Assembly (NCBI RefSeq): GCF_016820445.1
Contig: NZ_JADHDT010000001.1
Coordinates: 62,001-126,000 of the forward strand
Source of the DNA: Sphingomonas beigongshangi
GTDB lineage: Bacteria > Pseudomonadota > Alphaproteobacteria > Sphingomonadales > Sphingomonadaceae
Length of the DNA: 64,000 nt
Reading direction: 5' to 3'
A program made the position numbers and the translations under genes. Under the pieces are notes generated by a model that was not told the origin of the DNA, searched no databases, and saw nothing but the letters and a program-made list of their open reading frames with translations. The first letter of the stretch is position 1, and each line of letters opens with the position of its first letter. This document shows positions 63,095 to 64,000 of the stretch, in pieces.

Positions 63095-64000
63095 ATGACC
63101 CACGGCCTCGCGCAGCGCATCCGCGAAAACATCGTCCTCTACGGCGCGCTCGCCGCCAATCTCGGCATCGGCGTCGCGAAATTCGTCGCGGCCGCGATCA
63201 CCGGCTCCTCGTCCATGCTGACCGAGGGCGTGCACAGTTGCGTCGACAGCGGAAATCAGATCCTGCTGCTTTACGGCCAGCATCGCGCCAAGCGTCCCCC
63301 CGACGCCGTGCACCCGTTCGGTTATGGCAGGGAATTGTATTTTTGGGCGTTCGTGGTCGCGATCCTGATCTTCGCGGTTGGAGCCGGCGTGTCCGTCTAC
63401 GAAGGCTATCTGCATATCGTCGAGCCGGAAGAACTGACCGATCCGCTCGTCAATTACATCGTCCTTGCCATCGCGACCGTGCTGGAGGGATCGTCATGGT
63501 TTCTCGCGATGCGGGAATTCCGCGAATCGAAGGGGGACGCCGGTTGGTGGCAGGCGATCCGCCGGTCCAAGGACCCCGCCGGCTTCATCGTCTTGTTCGA
63601 GGATTCGGCGGCGCTGGCCGGCCTGGTCATCGCCGCGATCGGCGTCTGGGCGAGCCACGCTTTCGCCGACCCGCGGATCGACGGCATCGCGTCGATCGTG
63701 ATCGGGCTCATCCTGGGGCTCGTCGCGGTGCTCCTCGCGCGTGAGGCGAAGGGGCTGCTGATCGGCGAGCGCGCCGACCCGAAGGTGATAGAGACGGTGC
63801 GCGCCATCGTCGCCGCGCACCCGGCGGTGTCGGGCGTCAATCACGTCCGCACGATCCATACCGCGCCCGATGCGATCTTCGTCGCGGTCAGCGCGGACTT
63901 CGACGACGCCCTCACCATGGGCGAGGGCGAGACGTTGATCGAGGCGCTGGAGGAACAGCTGCGGGCGGCGGTCCCGGCGTTGAGTTCGATCTACATACGA
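63095..64000 (+). CDS. ZnT9-like cation diffusion facilitator (3' end outside window)
   Basis: An incomplete gene of which 302 codons are visible; the frame is still open at the window edge. It is a CDF transporter with about six membrane helices and a cytoplasmic C-terminal domain (VIETVRAIVAAHPAVSGVNHVRTIH). TM2 keeps the metal motif HxxxD (TEGVHSCVDSGNQ). In TM5 the usual second HxxxD is replaced by EDSAA (LFEDSAALAGLVIAA), the pattern of the SLC30A9/ZnT9 branch. Metal choice is therefore uncertain. Confidence 0.92.
   Translation, partial: MTHGLAQRIRENIVLYGALAANLGIGVAKFVAAAITGSSSMLTEGVHSCVDSGNQILLLYGQHRAKRPPDAVHPFGYGRELYFWAFVVAILIFAVGAGVSVYEGYLHIVEPEELTDPLVNYIVLAIATVLEGSSWFLAMREFRESKGDAGWWQAIRRSKDPAGFIVLFEDSAALAGLVIAAIGVWASHAFADPRIDGIASIVIGLILGLVAVLLAREAKGLLIGERADPKVIETVRAIVAAHPAVSGVNHVRTIHTAPDAIFVAVSADFDDALTMGEGETLIEALEEQLRAAVPALSSIYIR

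Overview
The window is a 64 kb piece of a GC-rich alphaproteobacterial chromosome, most likely from Sphingomonas or a close relative in the Sphingomonadaceae. The evidence is the secD-secF-Mth938 and bamD-recN-ligA gene orders, ctrA, a PhoK-type alkaline phosphatase, a long-form isocitrate lyase, methionine synthase split into two genes, and an Oar-like TonB-dependent receptor. Nearly all genes look like ordinary chromosomal genes. I see no insertion sequence, prophage, CRISPR array, tRNA or rRNA.

Layout. 1-10.4 kb: export and envelope assembly (secD end, secF, bamD), a GT4 glycosyltransferase, a mannose-6-phosphate isomerase, then recN and ligA. 10.6-16.5 kb: a very large TonB-dependent receptor with a strong terminator, a LytS-like kinase overlapping its LytTR response regulator, and an orphan receiver protein. 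16.6-24.5 kb, minus strand: inositol-monophosphatase-like protein, PmbA-like protein, DUF3140 protein, a polytopic membrane protein, and a pyruvate dehydrogenase cluster (E2, small membrane protein, thioesterase, E3). 24.6-32.4 kb: universal stress protein, M28 peptidase, RcnB/glycine-zipper protein, free-methionine sulfoxide reductase, arfB, an RluA-type pseudouridine synthase, a VanY-like peptidase, wrbA and a pirin, with a divergent LysR regulator.

33.4-35.1 kb is the only visibly less GC-rich stretch. It holds two unknown minus-strand ORFs and repeated TTTCGGGAA words, and it is the best candidate for acquired DNA. 35.2-42.3 kb: AI-2E-type permease, ctrA with a full CtrA box upstream, an unknown Cys-rich-motif protein, an exported amidohydrolase, threonine dehydratase and Bpt. 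42.3-51.8 kb: SleB-like hydrolase, a DsbD-type protein divergent from phoK, small lipoprotein, beta-helix protein, CPA2 antiporter, and a DUF6065 ORF that runs without a stop into a JmjC-like cupin.

52-58 kb is the methionine/one-carbon cluster: an ArsR regulator fused to a SAM-dependent methyltransferase, metF, and the two halves of metH. A 24-bp perfect palindrome sits just before the regulator, and inverted repeats fill the three downstream junctions. 58-64 kb: small lipoproteins, aldo/keto reductase, isocitrate lyase with a ScfR/RamB/PrpR-like regulator upstream, and the start of a ZnT9-like cation transporter cut by the window edge.

No clearly new multigene system was found. The most distinctive items are the SahR-like operator and met cluster, the CtrA box, the DUF6065-cupin read-through, a roughly 107-bp palindromic element present in two inverted copies directly after stop codons, and the low-GC insert.
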